From assembly GCA_002633005.1 (NCBI GenBank), contig NMRA01000019.1:710343-774342 (forward strand): a stretch of DNA of 64,000 nt, read 5' to 3'. Under the pieces are notes generated by a model, which saw only the letters and a program-made list of their open reading frames with translations, had not been told where the DNA came from and made no database searches. Within the stretch, counting starts at the first letter, position 1. Each line of letters begins with the position of its first letter. The stretch is from Phoronis australis (Eukaryota; Phoronida; Phoronidae). Below are positions 26,701-35,700 of this stretch, piece by piece. The translations under genes and the position numbers were made by a program.

Positions 26701-29700
26701 CATATACACTGGGGGGAGTTCAAGGGGTGATGACCACTGCTAAGTCTGACTGGATTTCTGTGTTTAACCAGTGGTCACGACGACTCAGTGAACTATAGTG
26801 TCAGCACTGTTAGCAGAAGGTCTCGGGTTCAAGTCCTGGTAGGGACCAAAATCTTTTCACTTAACATTCATTTGGTCACGTGATATGACCAGCAGGTGAC
26901 ATGCAGATCTGACTTAAATATCTTTGCTGAATTACAAAAAAAATTACCAATTTAGGATAATATTCAATTAGTGGCAAATTTTCATGCCTGTTAAAAATGA
27001 GCAAAATTGCCTCAAGGCAAATGACTTCAACAGTAGAACAAATCTTTATCAGACATTTTTAGCCTTTTGATTTTCAATGCTTTTGGTAATTTTGAACAGT
27101 CTTCAGCATGTGCTAAAATTTTCAAAAAAGTTGCATCAATCCACTGCTTCTCGATCGTTATTTAAACAACCATGAGCCATTTTGGCAATTCTCTTGTGTT
27201 AGGAAATTTAGGAAATGTAAGACTTGCCATGATGACGTAGCATATACTTTGATAGTGGGCAAGAAATCACGGTAATCCATTTATTACATTCATCAGTCTA
27301 TTGTCTTCAATTAAGTAGAGTGATGCTGCAAACATGTTTCAAGAAAAAAATGTGTCACTATTAAATTATTCATCATAGGCATTAAAGCACTGGGTAGAAG
27401 TTATGTTCAAGTGCCACAATATGGATGAATATGAAAGACAGTTTTGTCTTTCATTTGGTACCAACACTAGTATGCATATTAACAGCACTGTTCTCCGCTA
27501 CTGAAAATTCAAATGTGTTAAAAGCAAAAACACCAACAAGTTTGCATACAACATACCACGGATGATGCTCTCTGTAGTGCAAAATAATGTACTCACTTGT
27601 ATTTGTACTATCTTAAATGTACTGACTACTTGGTCGTTATTCAACGGATTAAAGTGCTTAAAATCATAGCAAAAATACCAAAAAACAACCCCACCAGTCA
27701 TTAGCTGTCAAATAAGAACACCTACAAACACTATCTGGCGATATGTTAATCAGAAGATCTTGAGTTGTGAGCATTTATTGGCCAATCCGTACACTGTAGA
27801 CTAGGGACCACCAATCACAATGGTTATCCTCCATTGTGTTTAGTGTGAAAAGACGTCAGATACTGACGCTCATTTTCCCCTGGTTGAAGACATAACAAAA
27901 GAATGGCGAGGCGTTGCATTGATAGTGGTTGTGACAACTTGGTATTTGACAACGCTGTGACTTTTTTCACATTCCTGCAGAACATAAGAGAACCACAGAT
28001 ATGGCACAAGTTTGTACAAGAAACTTGCATGTTGGTGGACATGACACTGGTGCTACGTAAGTCACATTCATGTCCATAGAGCTCAGAAAATTTAAAGTCT
28101 CCTTTCTTCCATTTTCTCGTTTTTGGGATATTGACTTCACGGTTGTGACACGCAGTTCTATAAAGCAGGTTTAGTGATGCTGACAATGTAGTCATGTGTC
28201 AAAAGAATAATGGAGGTTTTGATCAGTTTAGGGCCGGTTGTTGTTAAATCTAATTCAAGGGGAAAGAAAATTTTTAATGGTGGTGATGCTCTACTTTTTC
28301 CAAACTGTTTGCTGCGTTTTCAAAGAGGTTGCGGGCCGGTCAAATATGTCGCAAGTGCTGGCAAACAGGCCATGGACAACAAAGAGCAGAATAAAAAAAA
28401 GCCATAAAAAGGGACAGAATGTGCATAGGAAGTACAGAAGAAACATAAATTGCTGAACAGCAGATGTCTGTGAGCATATTTTAGAACTTAGTCAATCCAG
28501 CAACACTGGAAAGCAAATAATGGTGCGCAGTAGCAGCTTACAAGACAAGTCATGAAATTGTCTTCACGAGTTTCACCAAAATTTTAAAAATCACCGGATA
28601 AAGAGTTAATAACAAAGCAAGTTATAAGCTCAAACATCAGAAAAGAAAAACAAAAAATTCACTACACCATGATAAACTCATCTAACATCTAATAGTTCTA
28701 AAAAGTCTACAATTATGCATCACCTAAAAGATACTTTTCTGAAAGTCGTCTAACTCAAAACTAAGAGACTTTTAACTCGCAATGTGGTGACATATCCCGT
28801 GGCAATGGCTACCAGTGACCTTTATAGGACGAGGAGGCAATTCAAACACGTCATCACATACACTATAAAGGATCTTTTCACAAACTTGTCCCCCTATGCC
28901 AACCACTTCCTGTTACACCAAGGTGACCATAAAAGTCACCAGCCCCATGTGATTAGCCTTCATTTCTTACTGAAAGTCTCCCGTTCGTGCCCCCCTTGAG
29001 AGATAAAACCATGGAGGACTGGTGTTGAACTCTCCTCCAACTTTTGTCAATATAGCAGGTCATGCAAGTAGTTTTCAAACTTCCAAGTTACGTGGAATAA
29101 ATATTTTTTGAGGGTTAGTATCCCTTTAAATACACGAACCTGTTCCAAAGGTGCAAATGCAAAGGTTGGCATCATGTAAGAGTACGTCCTACTGTCACAC
29201 CAGTTTTTACAGTTGAACGTCTTTGTTGTGCGCCTGTAACCTGGAGAGAAAACAGGACGATTGTGAATTTGTGTACATGAAACTTCCTAACTGAGACTCG
29301 TTCATGTATTAGATAAAACACTACCACTTTTTAAAACGCTATTGTCTGCAACAAAAAAGGCGGCAGTAATGTGAATGGTTGCAAAGGTCATATTTGTTGT
29401 TGCTGTGCTGGAGGTTCGAGTTATACCGCAAGGACTTTTGTAGCTGGACCAGTTAGTTCAAAGACACTCCTGCTGCGCAAAGAAAGGCTTAAGTTAGTGC
29501 ATTAATCTTTGGTTCAGTGAGAGTTTCTTGGAGCATGAGCTCTGGAACCAATTCCTTCTTTAGAAGCAATATAGATGGTAAGGAAACAACTCCCTAGTAG
29601 ATCATACGTATGTCTGGCTAAAACGCTAGCACTTTCACCGCCGACAAACTATTGGTGTTTTGTCACTCGTGTGTAAAATTCTTGGGAAATCTCAATAAAT

Positions 29701-32700
29701 TTTACTGATCAAAGTTCTTAGGTTAGGCACTATAGGTGACTGCCTCTATCGTTACTCTCTGGAAGATCGACAAATACACCACAACATGGAGAGAGAGCGG
29801 CCATTAAAATTGTAAACAGACAGAACTGATGAATATTTAACAAACTTCCTGTACATTATTAAAATCATCAAGTTACCTAAAACTCGTATTTGTGGCTTAA
29901 GAAATGAGTTGACTTTCTTGACCAGATCGTCCATGTCAACTCTCATCTTTAGCGAGACCACCTGACCTGCTGCTGACACTCCCTTGTCCGTTCTCGCCGC
30001 ACGCTGAAAGCTCATCTGAAGCAGAATAATATGCATCTTAACTGGATGTTGTCTTCAAACACAGTACTTTGAAGACATGAAACTCAGGTTTTACATATGG
30101 AAACATTCCTTCAACTAAGTCTTTTATATCGTTGAAATAAATCTTTAAAATTGTTTTGTATTGGGATGGGCATAGGTTTTTTGCAATGAGCAGTTGCTTA
30201 TAAAAAGTTTCAGCTGAGATATTTTGTTAATTAGACAATGTATAACTATACAAAAACACTTTTGCGGATTGAGGGAAGCTAAAGAACACTAACATTTATT
30301 TTGGCAATTTAGGTGGTCTGCAAGTGGTCAAAAACAAAACTGAAAAGATTCTTGACCTGTAAACATCTTAGTAGTGTAAAAGCATCAATACCCTTCAAAA
30401 ACAATTATAGTAACTCTAATAAAATGTAGGTCTTGAACGATCCAGGAAATTCATACTATACTTGACCCTGACCTGCCGGACCGTATTTACCCAGATTCGT
30501 AGATCTTCAGAGACATCTCGTCTCCTTCAATGGGATGATGTTGATTACTTGTGGTGGGAACTCCCATCATGTGGGATTTCTTTTTCTGGTGATGTTGGAA
30601 TGAGAGTATTGACAATGTCACCAGACTAACAACATCCAAAGTGACCAGAGTTCCTGCCACTAGTAGAAGTCAACATCACCAAATACGAGGATCTGAGAAT
30701 CAAGTTAAATACAATCTCAGGTTCAAGTATTAATAGAATAGTTCTACTTAGTTGAGTTTGGCTCAATAAATCATTGTCACTACTAAGACCTACGACAAGG
30801 ATATTTCCCAACATTACATGAGGCACAGTACAATAATGATGCCACGTCTGTCAAAATTAAGCTGTGTGTGCTCATTAATCGCTTATAACCTCGGCTCTGG
30901 TCAATGTTAAGTTTCAGAAGAAATTAATAACAGACATTCTCTGATGAACTACGCTTGTAGGGAATTGTAATCGACTTTTCGAAAATAAATCCTGGATTCG
31001 TTAAATCTTCTGTAACACATGTTATAAAAGTGTTCAAGAAACATATTCAACAAAGTCACGTAACTCAACATTGCCACAAAAAATTATAATTGAACATTTG
31101 ACCTAGGAAGCAACAACAGTGATTAATGTCTAAACTTCATACAGTGGCGTATGGTTAAAAATTTGGATTTTTAATGACTTGCACCTTCTGTAAAGTGTCA
31201 TGGTGGTCCTGAGGAATAGCCTCAGCCAGTAACAACGCCTTAGCCAGCTCATCCTCAATGGTAACGCATCCCTCCTGGCCAGTTCTGAAAAAAAACATGA
31301 AAAAGTCAATCACTTGAATGAGTGCTCACCATAGATCTACACTCGACACAATTAGCCTCACAACTTTAAAACACAATATGGTGGACAGGTGAAATTTCTC
31401 ATTTTCTCCTATTGATAAACGGTACCAGAATGATGCTTCGCCATATCTTAAAGTTCTGTTACCATAGCTACCAACAGACAATATTTTAAAAATTGTGGGT
31501 ATTCACAACAATGCTAGAAGCCCTACAAAAACGAAAAAAGTGCAAATTTGGCGTTTATTTTTATCCAAAATTGGTGAGAATTTTTCCAATAGTCTGAACA
31601 CAACAGCGCCATTTCATAACATCTTGACAATCATAAATCAGGTTGAGTTCTAATGGACTAGTCACAGCCTCTCTGCATGTGGAAGTATTTCTATTGACAA
31701 ATGATATAAAGTGACTTGTTCACCACAAATGTTTTGTTTGCTAAATTTTCATCAACGTTTAAAGCACTTCTCATTTTGGATCAAATAGTAAATAAGACCA
31801 AGCAAAATGTGAACTGCAAAATTATCACACATTGACTAACATACAAATACCTGTAACTCTCAGACCAATCTGATAGCCGCAGTAATAGTGCGTTTCATTT
31901 CAGACCATATTCAAAACAAATGATAGTCAATCTGAGGAAGACCCTGGGAAGGACTTTACTGACCAACAGATAATATCTGAAACCTTTTCCCTAGTCTCAA
32001 CGAATGCCTCGCCTCGTCCATACCTCTGCATTCCATAATAACCTTTGCCAGAAAACACCATCAGCATTGCAACTTTTTTCTTATTGCCTAGACGAACCTA
32101 AAACAAACGTAATCAAATGGAAGGACCACCGCCAGACTGATAACATGACATAGACACACAAGACATCAAATACATTGAAGAAATGGTTGTCATCAAATCA
32201 ACACGTTATGCATATTCAAGAAATATGAAATTCATGAACGTGCTCAAGTGCACTCCCAGAAATACAGAAATATTTAAGTTGTAAAAGCCAGCAAAAAAAT
32301 TACTGTAACTTTATTTCAATCGTAAAATTAAAACAGACACAGAACTAATAATAAGTACATGGACTTAACTACAAGTCAGTCAGTGAAGCATAATTTTATC
32401 AACTTACATCAATTATCAATTTGAAAAAAAAATCAAATTTATTTCATAAAGTCAATCTTTCTTTTCAAAGTGCTAAATAATACAGAATTGTGGAGAGCTT
32501 CATAGAACATATGGCAAACATAAACTGCTTTGACTGTGTATAAGACAATATTAAGCTTTACGAGGTTTAGACCCAACAACAGGTCTTGAGACATCACTAT
32601 AACAAAGAATTCTTCATCAAAAATCCGAATGCACAACAGCGTGATACTCTAATAATTGAACCCATTCAAAAGTTATGTCTGGGTCAAATCAAGTTCTGCC

Positions 32701-32971
32701 CATAAGCCTCTCTTACACAAGTTGCTATGTACGCCCAGTCAACACGGACACCTGGACAATTCAATCACACCATTGCGCAGGAAAATATACCAAAAACAAT
32801 TACTTTATCTGTATCACTTGCGCCACTTTTAGCTTTCTTGACATTGTCCTCATCGTCTGTCTCCCATTTTCTTTTTCCATCCCTAGCAGACATCACTAAA
32901 CTGGGTGGCTGGAATTTTTCAAGAATTCTTTGTAAGGTTTTTGTCGCCTTGGTGATATACTGCCTCAGCAT
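8783..32971 (-). CDS. PUS1: tRNA pseudouridine synthase 1 (TruA family), 13 coding exons
   Basis: PUS1 isomerises uridine to pseudouridine in tRNAs and other RNAs, in nucleus and mitochondria. Exons on the complement, in order: 32804-32971, 32024-32097, 31185-31284, 29877-30015, 29140-29240, 18005-18111, 17000-17139, 15808-15878, 15505-15549, 12648-12722, 11969-12039, 9363-9489 and 8783-8899. All phases agree, giving 444 residues. The catalytic block [17 protein letters not shown] (Asp in RTDKG) is in the fourth exon. Other hallmarks are [40 protein letters not shown] and [14 protein letters not shown]. The chosen start (32971, [11 protein letters not shown]) gives a basic amphipathic N-terminus like a mitochondrial presequence. 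It lies just after a CTGCAG acceptor-like site, so an upstream noncoding exon is possible. A downstream Met (MSARDGKRK) could start a nuclear form. An ATG at 33007 is a longer option. Intron 5 (18112-29139) contains a nested antisense gene. The last exon is less certain than the rest. Confidence 0.93.
9297..9362 (-). CDS. PUS1: Alternative 3' end of PUS1 by read-through of exon 12
   Basis: If the donor at 9361-9362 (GAG|GTGCGT) is not used, exon 12 continues to a TGA at 9297-9299. It then ends QPCAGH, giving a 427-residue protein. If the donor is used, it joins in phase 0 to 8783-8899, which has a strong acceptor (TTTTTGTTCAG) and encodes a 38-residue Glu/Lys/Ser-rich tail. Both ends are open and plausible. 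I favour the spliced form slightly because its tail has charged, coding-like composition. Confidence 0.4.
   Translation of the reverse strand: MRVYKKLQAVRYVLYQPCAGH
9492..9605. repeat. 14-bp minisatellite abutting the PUS1 exon 12 acceptor
   Basis: Eight copies of GTAGCCATGTTAAG; two read GATAAG and the last diverges. On the - strand each copy reads CTTAACATGGCTAC, so the array sits directly upstream of the exon 12 acceptor (GGCTACAG). Each unit holds a TTAAC that resembles a branch-point sequence. Confidence 0.92.
10021..11129. mobile_element. Inverted-repeat (MITE-like) element interrupted by a second element
   Basis: The left end reads GGGCCTTTCATACTAACG. The right end, on the opposite strand, reads GGCCCTTTCATATTGAC. 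These are short imperfect terminal inverted repeats. An internal block (TATGAACGCTTAACTCCGG) occurs at about 10076 and again at about 10775. A perfect 20-base palindrome CCGCAGCGTCGACGCTGCGG lies at 10749-10768. There is no transposase frame. It lies in PUS1 intron 11. I could not define a target-site duplication. Confidence 0.6.
10147..10742. mobile_element. piggyBac-type MITE with TTAA target duplication, nested in another element
   Basis: It is bounded by TTAA at 10143-10146 and at 10743-10746. Inside are perfect 12-base terminal inverted repeats, CCCTTATCCTGC at the left and GCAGGATAAGGG at the right. It is about 596 bases and noncoding. TTAA duplication with ends beginning CCCT is the known signature of piggyBac-class elements. 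It inserted into the MITE-like element spanning 10021-11129. Confidence 0.75.
11440..11585 (-). mobile_element. tRNA-derived SINE, degraded copy
   Basis: On the - strand there is a B-box-like GGATTCGAGTACC. It is followed by a tail that matches other copies in this window: AGGTCACGTGATGTGGCCAA, then CAGGTGGCGTGCAGATCAGA. It lies in PUS1 intron 11. Confidence 0.6.
12148..12585. repeat. 27-bp minisatellite, about 16 copies
   Basis: The unit is GTTTCAATTATTGTCTGTG followed by TTCATGTC, with scattered substitutions and one or two indels. It fills most of PUS1 intron 10 (12040-12647). Because 27 is a multiple of 3, it opens a + strand frame with a 9-residue repeat (MSFQLLSVF). That frame is a by-product. 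Confidence 0.95.
12723..14770 (-). other. Part of PUS1 intron 9 without supported genes
   Basis: It contains a His/Thr-rich open frame (13469-13885, -) built from a weak repeat of GTGAGTC-like units. It also has a partial duplication at 14032-14125 (CCAGTGGCT then GAACCC, twice). Neither looks like a gene. Confidence 0.4.
14771..15055 (-). pseudogene. Relic of a THAP-type zinc finger domain
   Basis: The frame begins [18 protein letters not shown], continues [20 protein letters not shown] and reaches [11 protein letters not shown]. The order (start, small Cys region, F-x-LP, W, HF) follows the THAP DNA-binding domain. The expected second Cys and the Cys before HF are replaced (AF, VYGQHF), so zinc binding should be lost. 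It is isolated in a PUS1 intron. It probably derives from a THAP-bearing transposase or a retrocopy. The similarity is judged by eye. Confidence 0.45.
15973..16206. repeat. 53-bp tandem repeat, about 4.5 copies
   Basis: The unit begins CCAATTGTACAGCCTGGTCT and continues CAAGCAATAACAAGCTGTTG. The spacing is 53 bases in every copy. It lies in PUS1 intron 7. On the - strand it opens a frame with a repeated Cys/Gly/Thr-rich peptide that is not a gene. Confidence 0.93.
16690..16815 (-). mobile_element. tRNA-derived SINE
   Basis: On the - strand there is an A-box-like TGACTTAGTGGACTTGAGTG and then a clear B box GGGTTCGAGTCCC. Next is a tRNA-unrelated tail, TTCAGTAGGTCATATGATGT followed by GGCCACAGGTGGCATGCTGG. 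It matches the SINE copies at 11440, 24218 and 26766. It lies in PUS1 intron 7 and is not a tRNA gene, because no complete cloverleaf is evident. Confidence 0.75.
17140..18004 (-). other. PUS1 intron 6
   Basis: Mostly featureless AT-rich sequence. At 17735-17850 there are three loose copies of a block containing TATATTAA and GAAGGCAGCC, a small degenerate repeat. Confidence 0.4.
19807..20273 (+). other. Possible 5' UTR intron of the LRR gene
   Basis: The LRR start codon lies four bases after a strong acceptor (TTTTGGTTTTTCAG then AACC ATG). A reasonable donor, GCCAG|GTAAAT, lies at 19806. The gene may therefore have an untranslated first exon ending there. The splice signals are visible. Their use is inferred. 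Confidence 0.35.
20274..22109 (+). CDS. Single-exon leucine-rich-repeat type I transmembrane protein
   Basis: 611 residues. A hydrophobic signal peptide covers about residues 1-25 (cleavage near TATALDC). About ten 24-residue LRRs run from 80 to 323 with the typical LxxLxLxxNxL spacing (for example [14 protein letters not shown]). A Thr/Pro-rich stalk spans about 325-368 and one membrane helix about 369-394 ([19 protein letters not shown]). The cytoplasmic tail of about 215 residues is acidic. N-glycosylation sequons occur near residues 31, 87 and 102. There is no Cys-rich C-terminal LRR cap, which is unusual for a cell-surface LRR protein. The C-terminus is TTSL, a class I PDZ-ligand pattern. 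The layout suggests an adhesion or receptor protein at the cell surface. I cannot assign an orthologue. The gene is intact, has no coding introns and lies antisense in PUS1 intron 5, so it may be an old retrogene. It uses the acceptor-like site just upstream of its ATG. Confidence 0.93.
   Translation: MTALLPYLVVLAGVFYSFKNTATALDCLLLNGTITSQQRDTILAQYWTPQIQSIAIEGCQPPIKNIENHAFTSLTDIRVSSLSIRNNSVESLGKETFDGLINITRLDLSLNAISYIEGGTFRHLPRLKHLFLQQNLLTTTSYATFYGLTQLQQLDLNNNRLRILGIDTFYQPRNLIDLRIAFNNIHYIPPSLFSTLAKLKSLEMNHNKLSVVSNVDFHSLMQLRYLLLHNNDIGRIAENTFSYLHKLEQIHLNSNKIQEIRSSTFHGLSALKALFLQHNQIHSIAKDALREMTKLKRLDLSSNSLSDLSLSIGSLKSLQQLDISEQNTNTDVGGVTVEPTNNDLKTTRSNPPTPRINPVQQTDVTASGSTIAVIIGATCAVLAAIVLMVTIYCVCKGLYSSSKLVVQTKHTKRPMEYLEHPMYLPKVSSNGSNGSLDNTNTFQVQRSKKVNHVTSNPDKVAVVSGVLRSNNNKSEDLEYGSSDMRVEQIDDNCTKQLHDANAFYYNTAFEGDEKQDDSFSFPKEQDSQMSVKLSDDYQLGTLDIGSNNTLEKKMMTRLPGQEHMDVSLPPALFVSEDSIDVKLSEEDEDVSPYAIFKPNTGSDPSLETTSL
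22238..22497. mobile_element. MITE with terminal inverted repeats
   Basis: The left end is GGGGCCCGTTCCAAGAAAAC followed by TGACTT. The right end on the opposite strand is GGTGGTCCATTCCAAGAAAC followed by TGACTTAAG. The interior is rich in ACTTAAGT-like palindromes. It is about 260 bases, noncoding, and lies just 3' of the LRR gene. The target duplication was not resolved. Confidence 0.7.
22964..23101 (+). pseudogene. Possible THAP-like zinc finger remnant
   Basis: An open frame contains [17 protein letters not shown], reminiscent of the C-x2-4-C start of THAP-type fingers, followed by PWM and FFTF. It stops shortly after, and the distal Cys-His part is not found in frame. The surrounding 22748-23104 frame has no other recognisable region. 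Confidence 0.22.
23996..26242. repeat. Large direct duplication, copy A
   Basis: About 2.25 kb, nearly identical to 26544-29005 in the same orientation. Both start AAAATTGAAATGAAGCC and end CTCCCGTTCGTGC. Differences are scattered substitutions and small indels. Copy A lacks about 225 bases that copy B has after GATATGACCAGC. It contains a SINE at 24218. A frame near 25550 reads [14 protein letters not shown], like a decayed CCHC zinc knuckle of a retroelement. No intact gene. It lies in PUS1 intron 5. Confidence 0.9.
24218..24352 (+). mobile_element. tRNA-derived SINE, 3'-truncated
   Basis: It has AACCAGTGGTCACGACGACT, then a B box GGGTTCAAGTCC, then tail TTCATTAGGTCACGTGATAT. The tail stops at GACCAGC, where copy B continues. 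It is the same family as the copies at 11440, 16690 and 26766. Confidence 0.75.
26243..26543. other. Spacer between the two duplicate copies, ending in a single N
   Basis: About 300 bases with no counterpart after copy B. An ambiguous base at 26543 falls exactly at the start of copy B, so this may be a contig join. Confidence 0.6.
26544..29005. repeat. Large direct duplication, copy B
   Basis: About 2.46 kb, matching copy A (23996-26242). It holds the complete SINE and about 225 further bases (26892-27116) missing from copy A. PUS1 exon 5 (29140-29240) lies 135 bases beyond its end and is not duplicated. Confidence 0.9.
26766..26940 (+). mobile_element. tRNA-derived SINE with full conserved tail
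   Basis: Head AACCAGTGGTCACGACGACT, B box GGGTTCAAGTCC, then tail TTTGGTCACGTGATATGACC followed by AGCAGGTGACATGCAGATCT and GACTTAAATA. This is the most complete of the four copies. Confidence 0.78.
29241..32803 (-). other. PUS1 introns 1-4
   Basis: Introns 32098-32803, 31285-32023, 30016-31184 and 29241-29876 separate the first five PUS1 coding exons. I see no further genes or clear mobile elements in them. Confidence 0.5.
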
Positions 32972-33171
32972 TGGAAGAGCTGCAGTAAAAAATAACCATA
33001 GAGTCATCCTTAAGTAACATATAAAATTTCAATTGAAACAGGCATGCATCACATCAATAATCACCACCAGTTTTAGAATACAGAATTTTGCTATAAGACA
33101 GTGAGAGGAAAGCAGAGCTTTTCTGAAGACCCACAATTTAGGCAAAAAACAGCGCGCGATCAGTTTTTACT

Positions 33172-34523
33172 TTTTTTTTAATGTTTATTACGAAATCTTC
33201 AGAATACAATGAATATACATAACCCAGAAAGCGCCAAGAGGCATTAGATCTGGGTAAAAAAATACAAAGAAGTCTATATACAATGATTATATACAAATAC
33301 ATAAATAAAAAAACTGATGTTAAGAATACAATGATATATGACAACGAATGAAAATAATTTATTTTCATACAGATGTATAAAATTCTATCCACTCACACAG
33401 AGATTTAATGTTATAAAGAAATTCTGATACTATTTTAAATAAAACCATATTTTCGTTTGAGTTAAGTTCTTGACATCCATATAGAAAGAAATTAATTTTG
33501 TTGTACAATTGCGGAATTTCAGAGAATTTTTTATAAACATTGGGGTATTGTTCGAGTGCCTGGAAGAGCTGTACCCTCTCCTCCTTGCATACCTCACAAG
33601 CAAAGAAAACATGAGGATATGTCTGGTTATCTCCACAGGAACACAGAGCCGAAATATTATTAAAATTATGTCTAAATTTCTCGTTGTTTAGGAATAGACC
33701 ACATCTTGATCTGTATAGGGTTATTTCATGGTTGCGGAGAAGTTGAAATGATGTCAATGGGACTGGCAAGTCTGGAGTAGTGGTATGCATTTTAAAGTTA
33801 TTTTTGAGAGTGACGATTGAAGTGCTTTCTTTTATTTTGAATGGTAAGGAATTCCAGTTGTCNNNNNNNNNNNNNNNNNNNNNNNNNNNNNNNNNNNNNN
33901 NNNNNNNNNNNNNNNNNNNNNNNNNNNNNNNNNNNNNNNNNNNNNNNNNNNNNNNNNNNNNNNNNNNNNNNNNNNNNNNNNNNNNNNNNNNNNNNNNNNN
34001 NNNNNNNNNNNNNNNNNNNNNNNNNNNNNNNNNNNNNNNNNNNNNNNNNNNNNNNNNNNNNNNNNNNNNNNNNNNNNNNNNNNNNNNNNNNNNNNNNNNN
34101 NNNNNNNNNNNNNNNNNNNNNNNNNNNNNNNNNNNNNNNNNNNNNNNNNATAATGTTGTCAGAGGAAGTGTAAGCTCTCTTGCTATTATCTTGATCATTT
34201 TATTGGTTATGAGATTGGTACCGTCGTTTTTGTTTTCGTCAATGTTTTCTAGTAGTTTTCTGACTTCAGATGGTTGGGCTTCTATGTAAGAGAGGTGTTC
34301 TAATGTACTGTTTGGGAATTCTGGATAGTTTATTGTTGGTGCAATGTGACTCTTGGCAGTGAAGTAGTCTAGAAATAAGATACTTTTATCGGCTTTGGAT
34401 GACGCCTGAGAGTTGGATTCCTTTGAGTGGATGGTAGGGTATGATGATTGCTTTACCTGTCCTCGAATTTTGTTTACTATATCCCAATATTCCTTAGAAT
34501 TTTTGGAGACATTTTTGATATTG
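33172..34523 (-). mobile_element. 5'-truncated non-LTR retrotransposon (LINE) with target-site duplication
   Basis: The perfect 14-base direct repeat GATCAGTTTTTACT flanks the element at 33158-33171 and 34524-34537. On the - strand the 3' end finishes in a poly(A) run next to the left repeat. The coding part shows a linker ending NKNDGTNLITNKMIKIIA, upstream of an N gap (33863-34149). After the gap comes the C-terminal part of the reverse transcriptase ORF, with DNWNSLPFKIKEST and LRNHEITLYRSRCG, then a CxCG...HVFFAC zinc-like motif. This matches the C-terminal architecture of LINE ORF2 proteins. The frame is open on both sides of the gap, so the insertion may be fairly young. It lies about 190 bases upstream of the first PUS1 coding exon. 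Confidence 0.88.
33863..34149. other. Assembly gap (287 N) inside the LINE
   Basis: A run of N falls in the reverse transcriptase region of the LINE at 33172-34523. The true length is unknown. Confidence 0.98.
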
Positions 34524-35700
34524 GATCAGTTTTTACTCATAACGTAGTCATATCAAACACATGTGATGTAGCCTTGTTTTCCAGTTAACACCTGATGACA
34601 CCAAAGATAAAGCTACAAGTTCAAGTATGAACTAAATATCTTGAGTTTGAACTCAAATTTAAAGCCTGAATTTAGGTGTCATCAAGAGTGAACTTGGACT
34701 GGACAACAGGGACATTTCCGGGCCGCACCTTTACGCCATTAAAAAAATAAAAAGGCACGAGTACATTGCAGCAGTGCGCCCCCAAGGCGCATCTTTTAAA
34801 ATGCAACACTCTTCCAAAATGCAAGATTCTACTCAGCTTAAAGCCAGTGTGTTCTTATTTTGTCACAGCTGAACAGTCTGCTTGAAGTCTTCGTCAGACT
34901 GGCTGCTTTTTTGAATGGAATTTTTAAATAAAAACACAACTTTTACATGAACATGACTCTGTTCTTATTTCCGTTGCCCTTGGGGTTTCTGTTTCATGTG
35001 CTACCACTTTAATTACACTAAGTATGCTAGGCACAACTTTTTGAAAAAAGGCACACTTTTTATCATCAAGTGCGCCCAAAGGGCACAGGTTGAAATCTGG
35101 TCATGAATATTCCTGGGACAATCACCTGCATAAACCATAATTAAAGACACTTACCTTGAGTTCATACTAAAGTGAAAAAATACCATACCAGTCAAGAGTT
35201 TGAGTATGGAGATTTCACACTTAAGTTGAAAATATCACATAAGTTCGAGTATGGAGAATTTTGTTTCAGGCAGCCGTGAAGTCAACGGGGTGTGAGGGGA
35301 CATGATTCTTTACGTTGTCAGCCAATGAATGCTCCCTTCTCAGAAAAAGTTAATTTTTATGAGCCATGTTATGGTGTTTAAACATCAACTTTTTCATGGG
35401 CATATTACGTAGCAGTTTGAAAACAGTCGCAGGTCATTGCATTCTGAAATTGGTAAATAAATAGCTAAATTTTTCTCATGGCAAAACTAAATCACCAAGA
35501 CAAGCAGTTTGCAGTGCCTGATCTTAAACAGTAACCACCTGTCTGTTTTCTCAAGCCTGAATCCATTTCAAATTTTAGTATGGAACAAGACAACATCGAT
35601 TTTACAATAACATAGTACAAGTAAGTGGCCTAAATTAAAAGTTGCTTTTGGGCAGGTGTGGTCCTGTGCCCCCACAAACTATGCATGCTTTATGACTATG

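Noticed and set aside
27824-28195. 123-codon open frame (-) in duplicate copy B
   Set aside because: The matching frame in copy A is broken into two, and no family is recognised, so it is probably chance or decayed repeat.
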